NCBI RefSeq assembly: GCF_018691265.1 | Contig: NW_024881316.1 | Coordinates: 27,195,819 to 27,259,818, forward strand | DNA length: 64,000 nucleotides | DNA from: Tyto alba | Lineage: Eukaryota; Chordata; Aves; Strigiformes; Tytonidae | Direction of reading: 5' to 3' | Part shown: positions 24,708 through 38,315 of the stretch, one piece after another | Numbering within the stretch: position 1 is the stretch's first letter | Layout: each line of letters starts with the position of its first letter | The notes under the pieces: model-generated | Databases searched by the model: none | What the model was told of the DNA's origin: nothing | The model's input: only the letters and a program-made list of their open reading frames with translations | Made by a program: the position numbers and the translations under genes

Positions 24708-27700
24708 GTAGTAGATGGGTTCTTGAACATCATCACAACAGGAATCTTCTGAATTTTCACAAATTCACTTCCAACAAGGCTATTCTATAATCAGGCCCTT
24801 TCTACTACATTTGACAAGAAAATATCACTTAATGTTTTTTTCATGTGTACAGGAGGAAGTAAAAGATAACATTTGTTTTCCTGGATTTTTCTGTTTATGT
24901 CAAAAAGAGTGGTCACCTTGAGATGTCAAGGAGGAGAACATCTGATTTCTAGATGAGAGTTATTGTTATAGTCTAGGGCACTCCCTATAATATTTGAAGC
25001 ACAAAAGCTATAAAAGAATATATGTTTTCTTACCTCATCAAGGGAAAGAAACAAATACTCACAAAAAGGAATTCAAAATCTGTGTCTGGCAATAAAGCAT
25101 TAATGGAATTAAGCCTATTTGTCCTTTCCATAGTGAGTTAAAGCTCTTCCAGTAAGGAACAGGTAAGAATCAGCTTTAGAGGACCAGCTGTCTAATGCAC
25201 CTAATTCCTCCTCTTCTTCTTTCTATCTCTGTATCAATTTCAAAGTAAACAACTTATAGGACAGGCGTCCACCTCTCCTTCATTACCTCCTCATCCTTCA
25301 AAACTCATTCTAAGATATGTTAATTACAAAAAAAAAAAAAAAAAAAAAAAACAAAGGAACTACTGTTTCCTCCATATTATCCCATACCTGAATAATGCTC
25401 AATAAACCTAATCTATCTTTACACTCTTCAAAGTTAATTTAAATCTGTATGTGAAGACTGTAAATGAATATTATTAAATTACATTAATTAGTTGATCATA
25501 CAGAAAGGCCTCATCTAGCAAATACGTTTTCTTACAACTGACTTATCCTTAAAGACAGCATTATCCATAATATAGCAATTTATTTCAGGTAAGCTTCTCA
25601 TGAGTTTTGGGATCGTGGTAAAAAGGAAAGGTCATCTCTGCGTTATAAGATTCCTCTATCCTAATTTTTGTTTGTGATACGATTTGTAACAAAGACATCT
25701 GAATTTTCGTATCCACATGTAAGAGCCTACAAGTCAGGCAGTATTAAAGTTTCCATTATGGTCAGTGAGTATGTAGTGGCTACATGAGCATAATCTAGAT
25801 ATCAGTTCTGCTGACCTAAGATAAGCAATCAGGGCTTCACTGAGTTGCCCACACAGAGAAATCTAACATTATTTGAAATAACCATGGTTATCCCCAGCTG
25901 GCTTCCATCTGTGGTTGCAACAGTACACAGTTTGACTATAAACCTTGGGTGATGTCTGAAAAGCTCATGTGAATGTCTCAGGTATAATAGAATGTCTTAA
26001 ATTGTGCTCTACATCTATATTGAGGTAACTGTATTCTGTCCACAGAGGCTTGTCAGTTGGATCAGTTCCTGAGTTCCATTAACACTGCCGACTGCATCTA
26101 CTTTGTCTAAAAAGGGAGCTTAGACCTTAGAGAAGGGATTCAGTTGATTTGGTTGCTACTTCACCTAGACACCTAGTTGCTACTGCAGAAAAATGGAAGT
26201 CTCCCAGAAGTCCGTTATTCTATATGACAGCCCTTACAGATGCCTTGGACACCACAGGACATCTCAAATAATAAATATTTAAAACCAGGTTTAGACAAAT
26301 AAATGAAGTCACTGGTACACATAAAGACACCTACCATATGCAGTTCTGAACTCAATCTAGCTATGCTACATGTAAAGTTCAAGAATTTTCTCACAGGTCA
26401 ATATATATCAAAGTGGACAGTCTTACTTTCAATCTAGGCAGACCCCAGCAATGATTTCTGGACTACAGTTTTGGTTTATCACTGATCTTAATAATCATTT
26501 ATCCAAAGGAAATCAATTAAATCTTCTTTTAGTTTAAGTACACTTCTTTGTCTATGGGTGGCAGGAATTTGAATCAGACAATACTGATAAGGTTTTTCTC
26601 CTCTACTGTTGAATCTCCAAGAGACATTTTTTGCTATTACCTTGTTTACTTTTACACATTGCTTATATGACATCTGTCTTTCATTAGAAAGTACCTCAGA
26701 ATTCAACCCATAGCAAAAAGGGAATCACACAGAGCAAAAGACCTCAAAGAATTTATTGTAAATATCCTGAACTGCTAGTTACAAACATGCTTTTTCTGAT
26801 TTTTATTTGATATTTTACATAGACTGCAGGTTCTATAAACTGGGATTTATTCAAGCAGGTAGGACTGTGTGTATTGGGACTGAAAAAGGCTGTTGTCCTC
26901 CACACAGGAATCTTTTGGTTTGCTACAAGCTCCAAACTTTGGGTGTACAATAATAAGACCATGCAGTCTTTCTGTCAGCTTTACAGTCCAGTAGAGTAGC
27001 TCCTTATCCTTCCTTCCCATTACCTTCACTAATTTTATGAACGGCTAGAGGGAAAAGAAAGATAGATTTGCTTTTATGCTCTTCAGTTTACTTCTACACA
27101 ATATGAAGAGCAGGTTCCTTTTGCAAATGATGAAGCTATATTGGAGATACTTCCCCTCCAAGCTACTGGCTTCTTGTTCTTTCAAAACTTTATTCTCTGG
27201 GACTTCACAAAAAGCTGTGAATTATTAGTAGGTTGGCAACACTATCATTTATGCATGTTGTCAAAGTAAACCTTCCTGCTTTAAGCACAGAATAAATTAC
27301 AGTCCTCAGTGGTTGAAGTCAAAATGAAAGACAAGTAATTCTATCTGTTCATAAGTAAATGTTTCCTTTTCTGTCCCATCAGGTAGTTTTCAGAAGTCTG
27401 TTCACTTTGGGGACATACCTCAATAAAGATTTTTGCCAGCTATCATTCTCCTTCTGTTATTTGATCTCATGATAACACACTCATGTCATCATTTGTCTGT
27501 ACAGAGTACCTATTTCTTTGCTTTTTCCTTAATTCTGATTGTTGCCTTTCATCATCTGTGCAAGTGCTATTCCACCATCTTTCTGTCATTTCTTAGCAGT
27601 AGTGTTTTCATCCACTCTTTTAGCCATGACAAGTGCCTCTTTAAAAACTACTTTGACCTGATCTACTTCACTGATAATGACCTTGCTCTGGTCAAATGCC

Positions 27701-30700
27701 AAGTACTTTTTCTTCATATTTTTATATTCTTGCCAGACCTCTAAAGATAAACTATTTCCCATTGCAATAATATAAAGATTTTGTTAGTGTCCACTTTATC
27801 TCATAAGGTCAGCAGGTCCCTGTCAATCAGTGTTGACTAATAACACTCACTGACTTTTCCTCTATGGAAGAAGCTTCCTTTTTCCTGATAGTCACCAGAG
27901 AAGTGAAGAGCAGCCTGGATCATCTGTTCACATGCTGAACTCAATTTCATTTTCGTTATCTTGAATTAGTCTACTACTAAGTGAAGCTTCTTTGTGTAAT
28001 TTAGCTATGAATCTTCCCTCAGCATTTAACTTGATCCTGTTGAAATTAATGGGAAAATTATCATGTAGTTGCTCATTTTCAAAGTGGTGTTGTATACAAA
28101 TGCCTGCTTATAAATGTCAAAAATGAAAGTGTGTACAAGTTCACACATATACACAATATGTCTAAATTTTCACAGTTGAATATTTATGTTTATAGATCTA
28201 AACAAAGTGTCTCAGTTGCATGAGTGTGAGATGAAATAGATATATTAATTTTAAATCTGGTAAGATTTTCAATATGTTTCTTTTGGGTTTTTAGTATCTG
28301 CAGATGAAAGTGATGATGTGGTACACTTCTTAGTTACTGTTTTGGTTTCCCTTAATTTTTACACTATGAACATTAAAATTACATCTTTCAATAATAGGTT
28401 AACATTGTTTCATCATGCGCTAAGTCATTATGAGAAGAAAGTGAGGCCCATCAACCCCTTCTGGTCAAATCTGGAACCAGAACACTGGTGAAGGTATAAA
28501 TGTGATTCCTCTCTGGGAAGGGTAAAACTTTTTAGAGTATGCATGCATTTTCCATCAGGTCATCTTTGTGTAAAAATATGTTGCAGTCATGGAAACACAG
28601 GAATCTTCCACAAGCTGCTTACTGTCCAGTGTTTAGCTTAGTGCTTAGAATATTCGCTCAGGCTAAGCAATGTTGAATCCCCACATCCTGCATCCTTGGC
28701 AAAGACATAGCCTCCCTGCCATAGAACGTCTGTCTTCCATGATGGTATTGGCCACATATGTGGAAATGAAAGAAAATAAATAAGGCCCAAGAATGGTAAG
28801 TGAAATAAAAAATACACTGAAGTCTCAAACATTCATATTATGTATGCAACAGCTTTTGCAAAATAATTCATACAAAATCAGTACTTATTGTTGCACTAAA
28901 TGAAAAAGTGTAAGTGTACCACATGCTCCTTGACATACAATATCATTTTCATTGTTTTGCCAGCCTTTACTTCTGCCAGCAAAAGAGCAACAAAAAGCAG
29001 AACGTAAAAGCAGTCAAAGAAGTGATGGGAAATATGGCAAGCTTTTATAAATATATCTCATGAGAAATAAATGTAGAAGGAAATACTGGCCCAATGACAA
29101 ACAAGCAAGGTTGAAATCACTGCCAAAAAAAAAAAAAAAAAAAAAGAATCAGAGGGGCTGGACTATTATAAATGTTCATCTTGAACAAGAAGAATGAAAA
29201 CAAGAAATGTTAACAATTAATTGGCAATAAAAGGCTTATAAAAAGAGCTTTTGCTCAACACCTGATAAGGAAGTGGCTATTTCTGTAACACAGGCTGAAT
29301 TTTTACAGGTTGCCTGGGATGAAACAACAACCTACTGGTTTGCATAACTAGTAAATATGGCATATATCTTGCACTCAAGTATCATGGAATACTGTACTTT
29401 AGAAACACCATCCTAATATGAGGACTGAAGAGGGCTAGGTTCCATATGCAGAAAAATCATCAATAGCCTGAATAAACCCCACAAATTGACTTGAGCAAAA
29501 CACCAAATAAAGCCTGTGGCCAGATGTTGTCTTTGGGACCAAAGCAATATGTGACAGTCATCTGGTCAAGTGACTGGAGAAATTTTACCAAGGTGAATGC
29601 TGAAGCCATCATCCACTGTCATTCTGAATGCCCTTATTTTTCTATGCGGATGAAGAGAAATCAATTTAAGGACAGAAGTAATCAATGTTCTCTGCTCATC
29701 TGGACAGCAGAATTATTCCTATTTAAAATATTTACCAGGGAAGCTTGGTACTTTACTTTCAAACTGGTATTGGAGATAGAAGACTTGCACACTTCAATTT
29801 GTGGTAGGTATCAAAGGTCCTTTATGTTTTCATTACATGCCCTAGGTAAATTAGGATTTTTATACTTGACAGATTGAAAAAAAAAACATTTAATTGAAGA
29901 AGAGTTTTTTTAATTTGAAGGTTTGAGTTACAGTTACAGCTATAGTCTCTGTAAAATAGAAAAAAAGTAATGCAGTATTTCTTTTCTGGGTTTAGATTAC
30001 TTGATGACTATGCATTAATGTGAAACTGTTTAGACTGATATTTTAAGAACTAAGTTATTTCTTTGTTCTCAGAATTGATAGTACAAGATTGCAGACACTG
30101 TTCTGTCAAAACACCCCAATCCTACTTACTGATAATGGGACAGGATCTACTGAGTGACATCCTCAACTGAAGAAGGAGTGATATTCTCAAATGCTGAAAA
30201 TATTAAAGTTAATTAATTTGAACTTGTCCACTGTGTGAGACATAAATGTGGTCTCTTGCATTTTCTCTTTCAGCCTTTTACATTTTTACAAAAATTGGAA
30301 AAATTAACTACTGGACCGTGAAGTACATATGCTACACAACTGTTAAGTTGTACAAATCCTTTTGATTCTTATGGGATAGAAGAAATGGGATGCATGTATA
30401 TGTTTACTACAAAGACTATATCTAAAAGCTATAATATTGTATTTTTGTTAAAAAATTACACTTAATGAAAGACAATTTTAAAATCCCATTTGTCCAAGCT
30501 GACATTTTACTAATCTTTTTTTCTCTTTACCTTTTTATGGAAAATTTCTCCTCAGAGATCTGCTTCCACATGATTTATTTCCATGAAACAATCCTTTTAA
30601 AACATCAGAACAAGTTGATCACAACTAAAAAGTGTAATGAAAATGTTTACAGCTACAGTAATCTGAGGAAGGTGTTGAGTAATGAGTAGTAGATAAAATC

Positions 30701-32399
30701 TTTGACAGTTTCAGAGTTAATGTCTTTGTTTATACAATAAGCATATGAAAATTTAATAATTTTTCACTGTCTACACTAGATATTAAAATTCTCTGATTAT
30801 TTTTCTTAATATTAAAGTTTGAAATAAGAGTAGAAAATTAATTCTCAGGAGATTGAATGTAACAAAAGATAGAGGTATGCCTTATCACTGTAGAAACAAT
30901 GGCAAAACTTGTGTCCTCGATTTCTAATGCTTTAAATAAATTGAATGCTGAAAAGGCAATGAGTTAGACCTTGCCCTTATTGAAGTCCACAGAATTTTGT
31001 GCTGAATTAAATAAACTGATTTATTAACCAAAATATAATTTTTTGCACTATCACATAATTTGTTAAAAATTGTACTTTGATTCTGTTCACTCTGCTGAAG
31101 ATTTAAAAACCTCAGTGCTAATTAATAAGAATAAATTTTCTGGTTAGTTAGGAACCATTCAAGCAAGATGTGTCATCTTCCATTTCTACCTCCTTCATAA
31201 TTTTGGTAGTTCAACTATAGTTTGAAGGTGCAACACCTTATGGTAAATCTCTTATGAAGTGAGAATGAGCAAAGCTGGGAGAGAACATAGACATGTTCAT
31301 TCATCATCTGTGTTTGATTTGTAATCTATTTTATTTGTATATAGGCATTATATGTGAAAACTGAACTTGGGTCTGGAGACAATACCATAATAAAAGCCTC
31401 CTGATTCCTCCAACTTCTGCTGCTCTTCAGAAGAGGTTTTTCCTTTCTTATTTTTTTTTTTAATTTTTGTTTGTTTGTTTTTAGTATCTGTGTCATCATG
31501 AAGACATCAATAAGACCTCTCTGCTGTATCCTATGTGAAGTTCAAAAAGATTAAACAGTTTTTATGACAAATCTGAACTGATCCTGCAGTCCACACTCAC
31601 ATAAGTACTTGACTTATTTTAATAGTGAGTTTTCACCATTCACAACATGCTCATGAAGATTTCTAAGTGTTAGTGTTTGGGCGTTCTCAGTGTTTTGTTA
31701 GATGACTCCTGGAAGCTAGTTAGGACTTCTGGGTCTGGTGGTAGGAAAGGATGTCTGTTGGTATGTATCTCTTGTCTCTTTCTTCCCTCCTCACTCAGCC
31801 ACTTCCCAATTCCTAGGATGTGAGAGTGCAACAATGATAGAAATAACTTACACTGCAGTGAATGCAACAACACTTCACAATACGCTCTTCCCCAAAGAAA
31901 TGAAGAAGCTACTGCCAGGGGGAACACTGTGTTTAGTCATTCAAGAAAGAAGGGGAAGTATCAGTGGCTTTTCCGTCTTCAGAAGTGGAATAAGAGATTT
32001 ACCTGGTTCAGGAGAAAAAAGGAGAGGACAATCAAATTGATAACCTGACTGCATTAGTGATGGGAAAAACTGTTTGTGTTAGTAAAAAAGTATTTTTTGA
32101 TCTGTAGACTGTATCCGATGGAATAAGTCTCTATTGTTTGTGCCTCCGTGTGCATGACTGCTACACAGATCCCTATTCTTGTTTAGCTACATGTAATGTA
32201 ACAACTGAAGGTTAAAGCATAAGTAAGTTAAAGATTAGAGGAAGCAAAAAGCAAAATGGACCTCTATCAACACTTGCCCATGCTATGAAACTGGGATGTA
32301 TGCCACCAAGACCACAAAGGACGTAGTTGGGTAGGTGATGAAGAAGAGGGAGGATGAAGTCACAACCTTCGGAGATCCAAGACAACCACATTTTCTGTT
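24708..32399. other. Intergenic, nothing recognised
   Basis: Nearly 7.7 kb of AT-rich DNA. It holds A24 at 25328-25351 and A21 at 29125-29145. The longest open frame (29491-29877 +, 128 codons) has no recognised domain, no supporting splice or promoter context and ordinary AT-rich composition, so it is not called. No repeat family could be named. Confidence 0.5.
25328..25351 (+). repeat. A24 homopolymer
   Basis: Twenty-four A in a row; no SINE or processed copy recognised next to it. Confidence 0.9.
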
Positions 32400-32720
32400 A
32401 CAGCGTAAGCGCAAGTGGTGCTTTTACATTACATCATTCTGGGTGTGCGTTGCCCTCCTCCTGGCACATACTGACCCTACCTGACAGCATGTAAAGGGTA
32501 TATAATTAATCCGGAGCTGCGACATGGTACGGCAACCAATTCCAGCCCATGCTGTTGTCACGGAGACGTCCGCTAAGTATTGGTGCCTTGCCGTCTCGAA
32601 GTCCAGACTATGATCCACCATGCACTACCATATCTTTATTGGGGCTGATGGCATGTAAGTATGCTTTTGTTGTGCTAAGTAACAACTGTTTTTTGCTATT
32701 TTAGTATAATTAATAAATCG
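32400..32720 (+). mobile_element. LTR-like promoter/polyA unit, boundaries unknown
   Basis: A CpG-bearing segment in AT-rich DNA, with a TATA box at 32499-32506 (GGGTATATAATTAATCC), about 110 bp of CpG-containing sequence (GGCAACC, CACGGAGACGTCCGC, GCCGTCTCGAAG) and an AATAAA at 32712-32717. The order TATA, CpG-rich body, polyA signal is what an LTR would show. I could not find matching TG/CA ends or a target duplication. It could instead be a cryptic host promoter. Confidence 0.4.
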
Positions 32721-34135
32721 TTTATATATATATATAACAGTGTACATATGTATATTTTTTCTACTGCATCTTATCCTTTACAAACCTTTAACAGGAACAC
32801 CTGATATATACAAGTATTTTCTTCCTACCTTTCCGATGGTGGGATTTAATTTTGTCAGGAAAACTGAGGAGTCTTTCGTTGTGTCTGACTGCTTTCTTTA
32901 AATCTTCCACTTCACATTCATTTCTGCTACCACTGAAGTCTGTAACAGTGGTGGGCAGAAATCTCAATCCTTGAGAATGATGGGCAGCTGGTAAGGCCCA
33001 TCAGGTACCTGTGATGATCCTATCCCCAGTCACTATGACAGTACTGCACCATAGCAAGAGCAGACTGCATGGGGGTTTTAGAATTGCACAGTTTAGACTG
33101 GCATAAAAAATATGTTTTTTGGGGGGTATGGATATGCTACAGTGTCTTGTAGCAGTGGCACTGCTGAAGTAGTGCAGTTTGAAGCCGATATCAGTGATTC
33201 TGGCAAAAAGAGTTTTACAATAGTCAAACTTATTATACAATTGACAGCAATAAGAAAATCAAAGGCTAAACTGTAGTACTGAGAAGGGACATTTCTGTTC
33301 AAGGTATTAATTCAAATATATGGCCAAAACTTACTACTCTTGTATTAAAAGAATGAAAACAACCCTGGATACAACAGGTGGGGTCACAACGGTGATGATC
33401 TTCATGTATTAGTGAACAGAATCTCACTGGCTTGGGGATGTGAGCTTATAATTCAATGTTTAGGCTACTGACCCTTCCAAAAAAAGATTGATTTCTTTCT
33501 GATTTTACCTAAAACATCCAGAAAAGGAGAAAGTAAAAATAAGAACAGATTAGTTAACCTTTTACCCTGAACATAAATCCCTGAAGGATGCAGACTGTCC
33601 ACAAAGATCTATAATAAGACATAGACTTTTTCTCCTTGTAATATATCTGATCAGGAATGAAAGCAGTCAACACAGTTATCTGCAAAACCTAAGGAAATCT
33701 AATCATTAGCTGAACTGCTTAGCAAATGGTCCATATTAAGTGGTTCAATTCACAAGTCATTTAGGGATGACAACACAGTAACAATTGAAGGAGGGATTGG
33801 GTAGTCAAATCAGGAGAAAAATGAACAGTGTACTTAATGGTGGCAAACTGAAAATCATGATTCCTTAGCAAGTGGACCTTAAATGAAACAGCACCTGCAT
33901 ATTAAAGTATGTTATGAGTAATCTCATGAATAGTATTCTCACTGTATATATGCCAATATGCAATGTTTATTCAGTTTTACATTCTGGTTGTGAGTTTCTA
34001 TGGCAATAGAAAACTCACTGTAATATGTGTCGGTGGAATTTGGGCTCCTAAATTTCTTAACACTTTGAAAAATATATATTCAGAACATTAGAGGTAATTC
34101 CAAAAGGGATGTAAATATATTGTCTGGTTAAGTTA
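32721..34135. other. Intergenic, nothing recognised
   Basis: Begins with a short (TA)n run (about 32722-32737), then ordinary AT-rich sequence. Confidence 0.5.
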
Positions 34136-34604
34136 TGGACTGGTTTTGGCTGGGATACAGTTAATTTTCTTTGTAGTAGCTTATGTGTTGCCATGTTTTG
34201 GATTTGTATTTGTGATGAAAAAAGTTTTGGCAACACAAGGATGTTTTATTTTTTGCTGAACAGTGCTTGCACAGAATCAAGGATGTCTCTTTTTCTCATA
34301 CTGCCCACTCCAGCTAGTATGCTGGCTGTGGGTGCACAAGATGTTGTGAGGGGACACATCTGGGACAGCTGATCCCAACAGATGAAAAGGATATTCCATA
34401 CCATATGATATCAAGTAGTAAGATCTCAGGGCAATGAGATGTTTAGAGTTATGATGTTTGTCTTCTCAAGTAACCATTACCTGTGATGAATCCCTGATTA
34501 ATAGGAAATGGCTAAACATCTGTCTGTGGTTACGTAGTGAATAAATTCCTTATTTTCCTTTGCCTATGTCAATAGCTTTGCCACATTTATTAAACATTTA
34601 TTAC
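34136..34604 (+). mobile_element. ERVL-like LTR, 3' truncated or diverged
   Basis: Opens TGGACTGGTTTTGGCTGGGATACAGTTAATTTTC, close to the start of the LTR at 16958, and proceeds through matching landmarks: CATCTGGGACAGCTGATCCC, GATATTCCATACCATATGAT and a TTTATTAAAC element near 34587-34596. The usual U5 end (CAGGCTCAAACC...) is not found, so the right end is lost or very diverged. No duplication of the target site. Confidence 0.7.
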
Positions 34605-35799
34605 TGCATAAAATTCTATGCTCCAAAATATATCCTTTTTGTCAAGCCTTTGAAGTCTGAAGAAAGACTGATATAAATGAAAGCAGAGGAAATTCAATTC
34701 AATTTAAGACTTTTCACAGCAGAAAATGTTATTAATTTTATCTTTTTTTTTATATATATATATAGTGGCAACATAATTTAATTGTTCTATATTAATGAAG
34801 TGTCTCTATTTCCCTTCTTGGGTGAATTTTTCAACAGTGTGAAACAAACAGAAAAACTGAAAACATTCTATTATAGTATGATTTTAGTGCACAAATTATT
34901 CATATGCAAAATGAATAGTTTAGGAAATGTCTAATTAGCTCAATACCTAAACTATGAACCAGTTAACGGTCCAGAACATGTTTAATTGTCTATTTCAGAT
35001 TAAAGACAATTACAATACCAATTAGTTATGGATAATTTAACAATGGTTGCTACCATATGTAACATTTCAAATTAGATGTCGCAGATACAGTTGTTGTGGT
35101 TCATCAGAACATCCTATTTTATATATTTATTTTTCAATGTGTTGCAAATAGTTATTTTCTAAATGTTACTCTGCACTTATTTTAATTAGAAATTTTTATA
35201 CCAAGAAAACAAGCAGGTGTTCTTCACTGATTGACATTGTTTGGAAATTTTAATCTTCAGTGATTTTTTGACATACTTTTGAAGTGGCAAATGGTAGAAA
35301 AATTCAAAGCAGTTATTATGGATAATGTTAATGGTGGAGGGAAATCTAAATGCGGCATGAAGAGAGTTCAAAAGTGAAGACATAGGTCAGGAAAAGAAAG
35401 GTAAAAATGTATTTTAAAACATACAAAACATACAGATTGAAACTATAAGGAAGTTATCTTTTGGCTTATGCTTCTAGAGCATGTGTGCGGCTTTTATACA
35501 TAATGCTGAACACAAAATATTGAAAAAATATTGTCTAGATTTTTTACTTTCTGAATTGAGATTTCTCATCATCTGTATTTAGCTTCAAAACTACTTTTTG
35601 TCTCACCAATAATACGAGCTTTGTAATTCAAAGACAAGTTTTTTTTTTTAAAAAGTAATTTTATTTTGCTTTGTTGCATACTCATCCTGAGAGCGCTAGA
35701 ACACAAAAAAAAAGAAAAGAGAAAATATGACGCCTTTTTGCTGAATACATCTCTAGTTTAAACAAATCCAATTTAATTCCATCAATGCTTTAATATAGA
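34605..35799. other. Intergenic, nothing recognised
   Basis: AT-rich, with a short T9-(TA)7 run at 34743-34764. No gene or named repeat. Confidence 0.5.
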
Positions 35800-36070
35800 G
35801 TCGCGGGGCTCAGCTATCTGTGATTGAAAGCTACCTTCACCAAGCCTGGTCCTGACCCTTGCCTATGGGCCCATCTCCCGGACCAGCCCAGGCCCGTCCC
35901 CAGGGAGGTGCCCAACGCCTGGGGCTGGGGCTGCCGCTGTGCCGGCCTGGGCTGCCCTGATCTGGGCTGGAGAGGTGGGACCGGGCCCTGCCTGACCCAG
36001 GGACCCCTGATGCTCCCAGGTAGCCACCAGCTCCTGCCATGACCTGCCCCAAACCCTTCTCCCTGGTCTC
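35800..36070. other. GC-rich island
   Basis: About 270 bp of GC-rich, CpG-containing sequence in a very AT-rich setting. Both strands happen to be open here, as expected from GC-rich, stop-poor composition, so the open frames (for example 35837-36115 -) are not called as genes. A 20-base word (CAAGCCTGGTCCTGACCCTT) resembles, in inverted orientation, part of the GC-rich block near 59960. It could be the edge of a retroviral element or a lineage-specific repeat. Confidence 0.5.
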
Positions 36071-36420
36071 TCTAACAGTTGTTAAGGTGTGAGAAAGTGC
36101 GTGAGCTAAAGGCATGCAAGAAGAGCAAAATTAGAGACAGAAGTGTAATTACTGAGACCAGAATAGTCAGTAGCTCAAGAACTTAAGAGGAATAGGAACA
36201 TAAAAGGATACGAAACTCTAAGAATAAAACCCTGGGGCACTAGACGATGACAACTCAGCAACCCTAAGGATTTGTCTGGTTTAAAGAGCCAGGCACAAAG
36301 CCTGGCTTAACTTCACTTGATTGAGAACTGCCTGAACAGCAAAGGCTCGTTGTGCCTCCCATCAGGGGTTATGAGCATATTAATATTATGCTAACTCATT
36401 AGCCCAAGCTGTCAGTTGTG
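36071..36420. other. Possible LTR-like tail next to the GC-rich island
   Basis: Contains TGTTAAGGTGTGAG (36080), a TATA-like ACATAAAAGG (36199-36208) and AATAAA (36223-36228) about 20 bp later, an arrangement like short-R avian LTRs. No end repeats or target duplication could be matched, so this is a weak call. Confidence 0.25.
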
Positions 36421-38315
36421 TGCATTAGCCACAAAATCTATTGCTTGGACTGAAGAGAACAATGAATATTACCTAAACAACCAGTATGAAAATTTTACTA
36501 TAAAAAGATTAAGCAAAAGGATTAAAATTTCCTATGAGCAGTTTTTTCTCTAAACTTCATCAAGAATTTAAAAATGTGAGCACAAATAACACTGACATCT
36601 TTTAATCAAAACCAGATTTATGTCTAATAAAATAAAGAGACTACTGACTTCCGAGATTATCAACTAACAAGGGGACTGGAAAAAAAAATACTAAAACTCA
36701 GGGAGGAAAATGATTGAGTAGATCTAATTGCTTATTTTGTTTTTTTAGGTATAACCACAGTCTATACATTATTTTTCTCCACTAAGAAAGAATGTATTTT
36801 ACTTTTAAAACTGAGATTTTATGTTGGTTTTTTTTTTTTTTTTTTTTTTCTGGAAAAGAAAGATCTAAGCTTACTTCTATTGATATCTCTCTCATTTTCA
36901 CTCTGAAAGGGTACATGACAAGATTAAACACAAATGATTTATGATACTCTTTAGAAAAGCTGAAGAAAAAATGGTTAACAGTCATGAAAATTAAATAAGA
37001 ATTTGAGCTTTTAATTCATAGATAAAGATAAAAGCATGGCTGAGTAATTGTGGACTAGAAAAAAATCTGCAAGAAATCTTTCTGCAGCAAACAGAAAACT
37101 TTGCCAAATTGTTATCTCAAATCTCTAAATTTTTATTCTCACCAAAGTAAACGCTAAGAAATCTGTCCTTTAAAGTCATTACTTATCTTTAATTCAGAAA
37201 GTAATTTTTATGTTGTCTTCATCTGACTCCCAAACTGAAGACTGAATTGGGATGGCTAGTACAACGGCCAGTGGCATTACTGATGTTAACAGCCTTGGCT
37301 CTTGAAAGGCTGCTGTAGCTGTGGTACAGTGGCTGGAACCATACCTGCTCACAGTTCAGTGTTAGTCTGTGTGAGTGTGCCAGCCTGTGAGTGGGCCAGG
37401 CAGTGTGTGTGGGTATGAGTTGTCAAATTAGGATTATAAATATGCATTTCTTATTTTGTCAGACTCACAAATCCCTGAGGAGACACCATACACAGAAATT
37501 TGAAATGTGATTATTCTGTATTTAAAATGGAAACCTTGGACTCTGGTCAAAGCCTGGTGATATTTGCTGTTTATACTTAGCTATTAGAAATAGGGCTAAA
37601 CATCATTTACTTTATGAAGCTATTATTTTATATTTCTATATCTTTTTTTTATTGATTCATTATATTTTCCATTAGTAGCCGTTGATATTTCTTAGTTTTC
37701 TGAGTGATTTACACAGGCTTCAGCTCTTAGCTAGTGACTCTCTAATAACGTACATATGAAGTTCTTACAATGATGCTATCTTTGATGAAAGTCATCTATA
37801 ATATTATACTTAAATCAGAAATACAAACAATCATGTTTCTCAACTGGCTGAGACTTAATCACCAGTGCCTTTCACCTTCTATAGAGATTTACAAAGCAAA
37901 TAAAATATAAGAACTGGCATAACTTAGCATTGCAGGAGTAGTAAATTGGAGGGACAGCATCAATCTGCAGTAGATGAATACCAGGACTGTCATATTTTGA
38001 AATTATGTTGCCATTGTAAATGACTAGAAAAAGAAAAATGCAGTGACAAATCTGGTTCTATACAACTTACAGTTTTGTCACTTTTCTAATAAGTTTGTCA
38101 CTTTTTAAAATATTTTAATTAATTCTATAACTTTTAATATATAATTTTTTTACATGATATCTCAATTTTCTTTTAGAACATAAAGAACTATTGAAATATT
38201 TGCTCCTAATAGAACAATACATGCAAAGCAATGTTAAACACATACTTTAACTTTGCATACATGAATAGTTCACCAGGCTCATATTTAAACACATACATAT
38301 GTAAGATTAGTTTAC
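36421..38315. other. Intergenic, nothing recognised
   Basis: AT-rich with T22 at 36828-36849. A short GT-rich stretch (37340-37430) is degenerate. No gene seen. Confidence 0.5.

Noticed and set aside
29491..29877. 128-codon plus-strand open frame
   Set aside because: No recognised domain, no splice or promoter context and AT-rich composition like its surroundings. Length alone is within chance for 64 kb.
35824..36115. Proline/glycine-rich frames on both strands at 36 kb
   Set aside because: Same compositional effect in a GC-rich island; no start context or homology.
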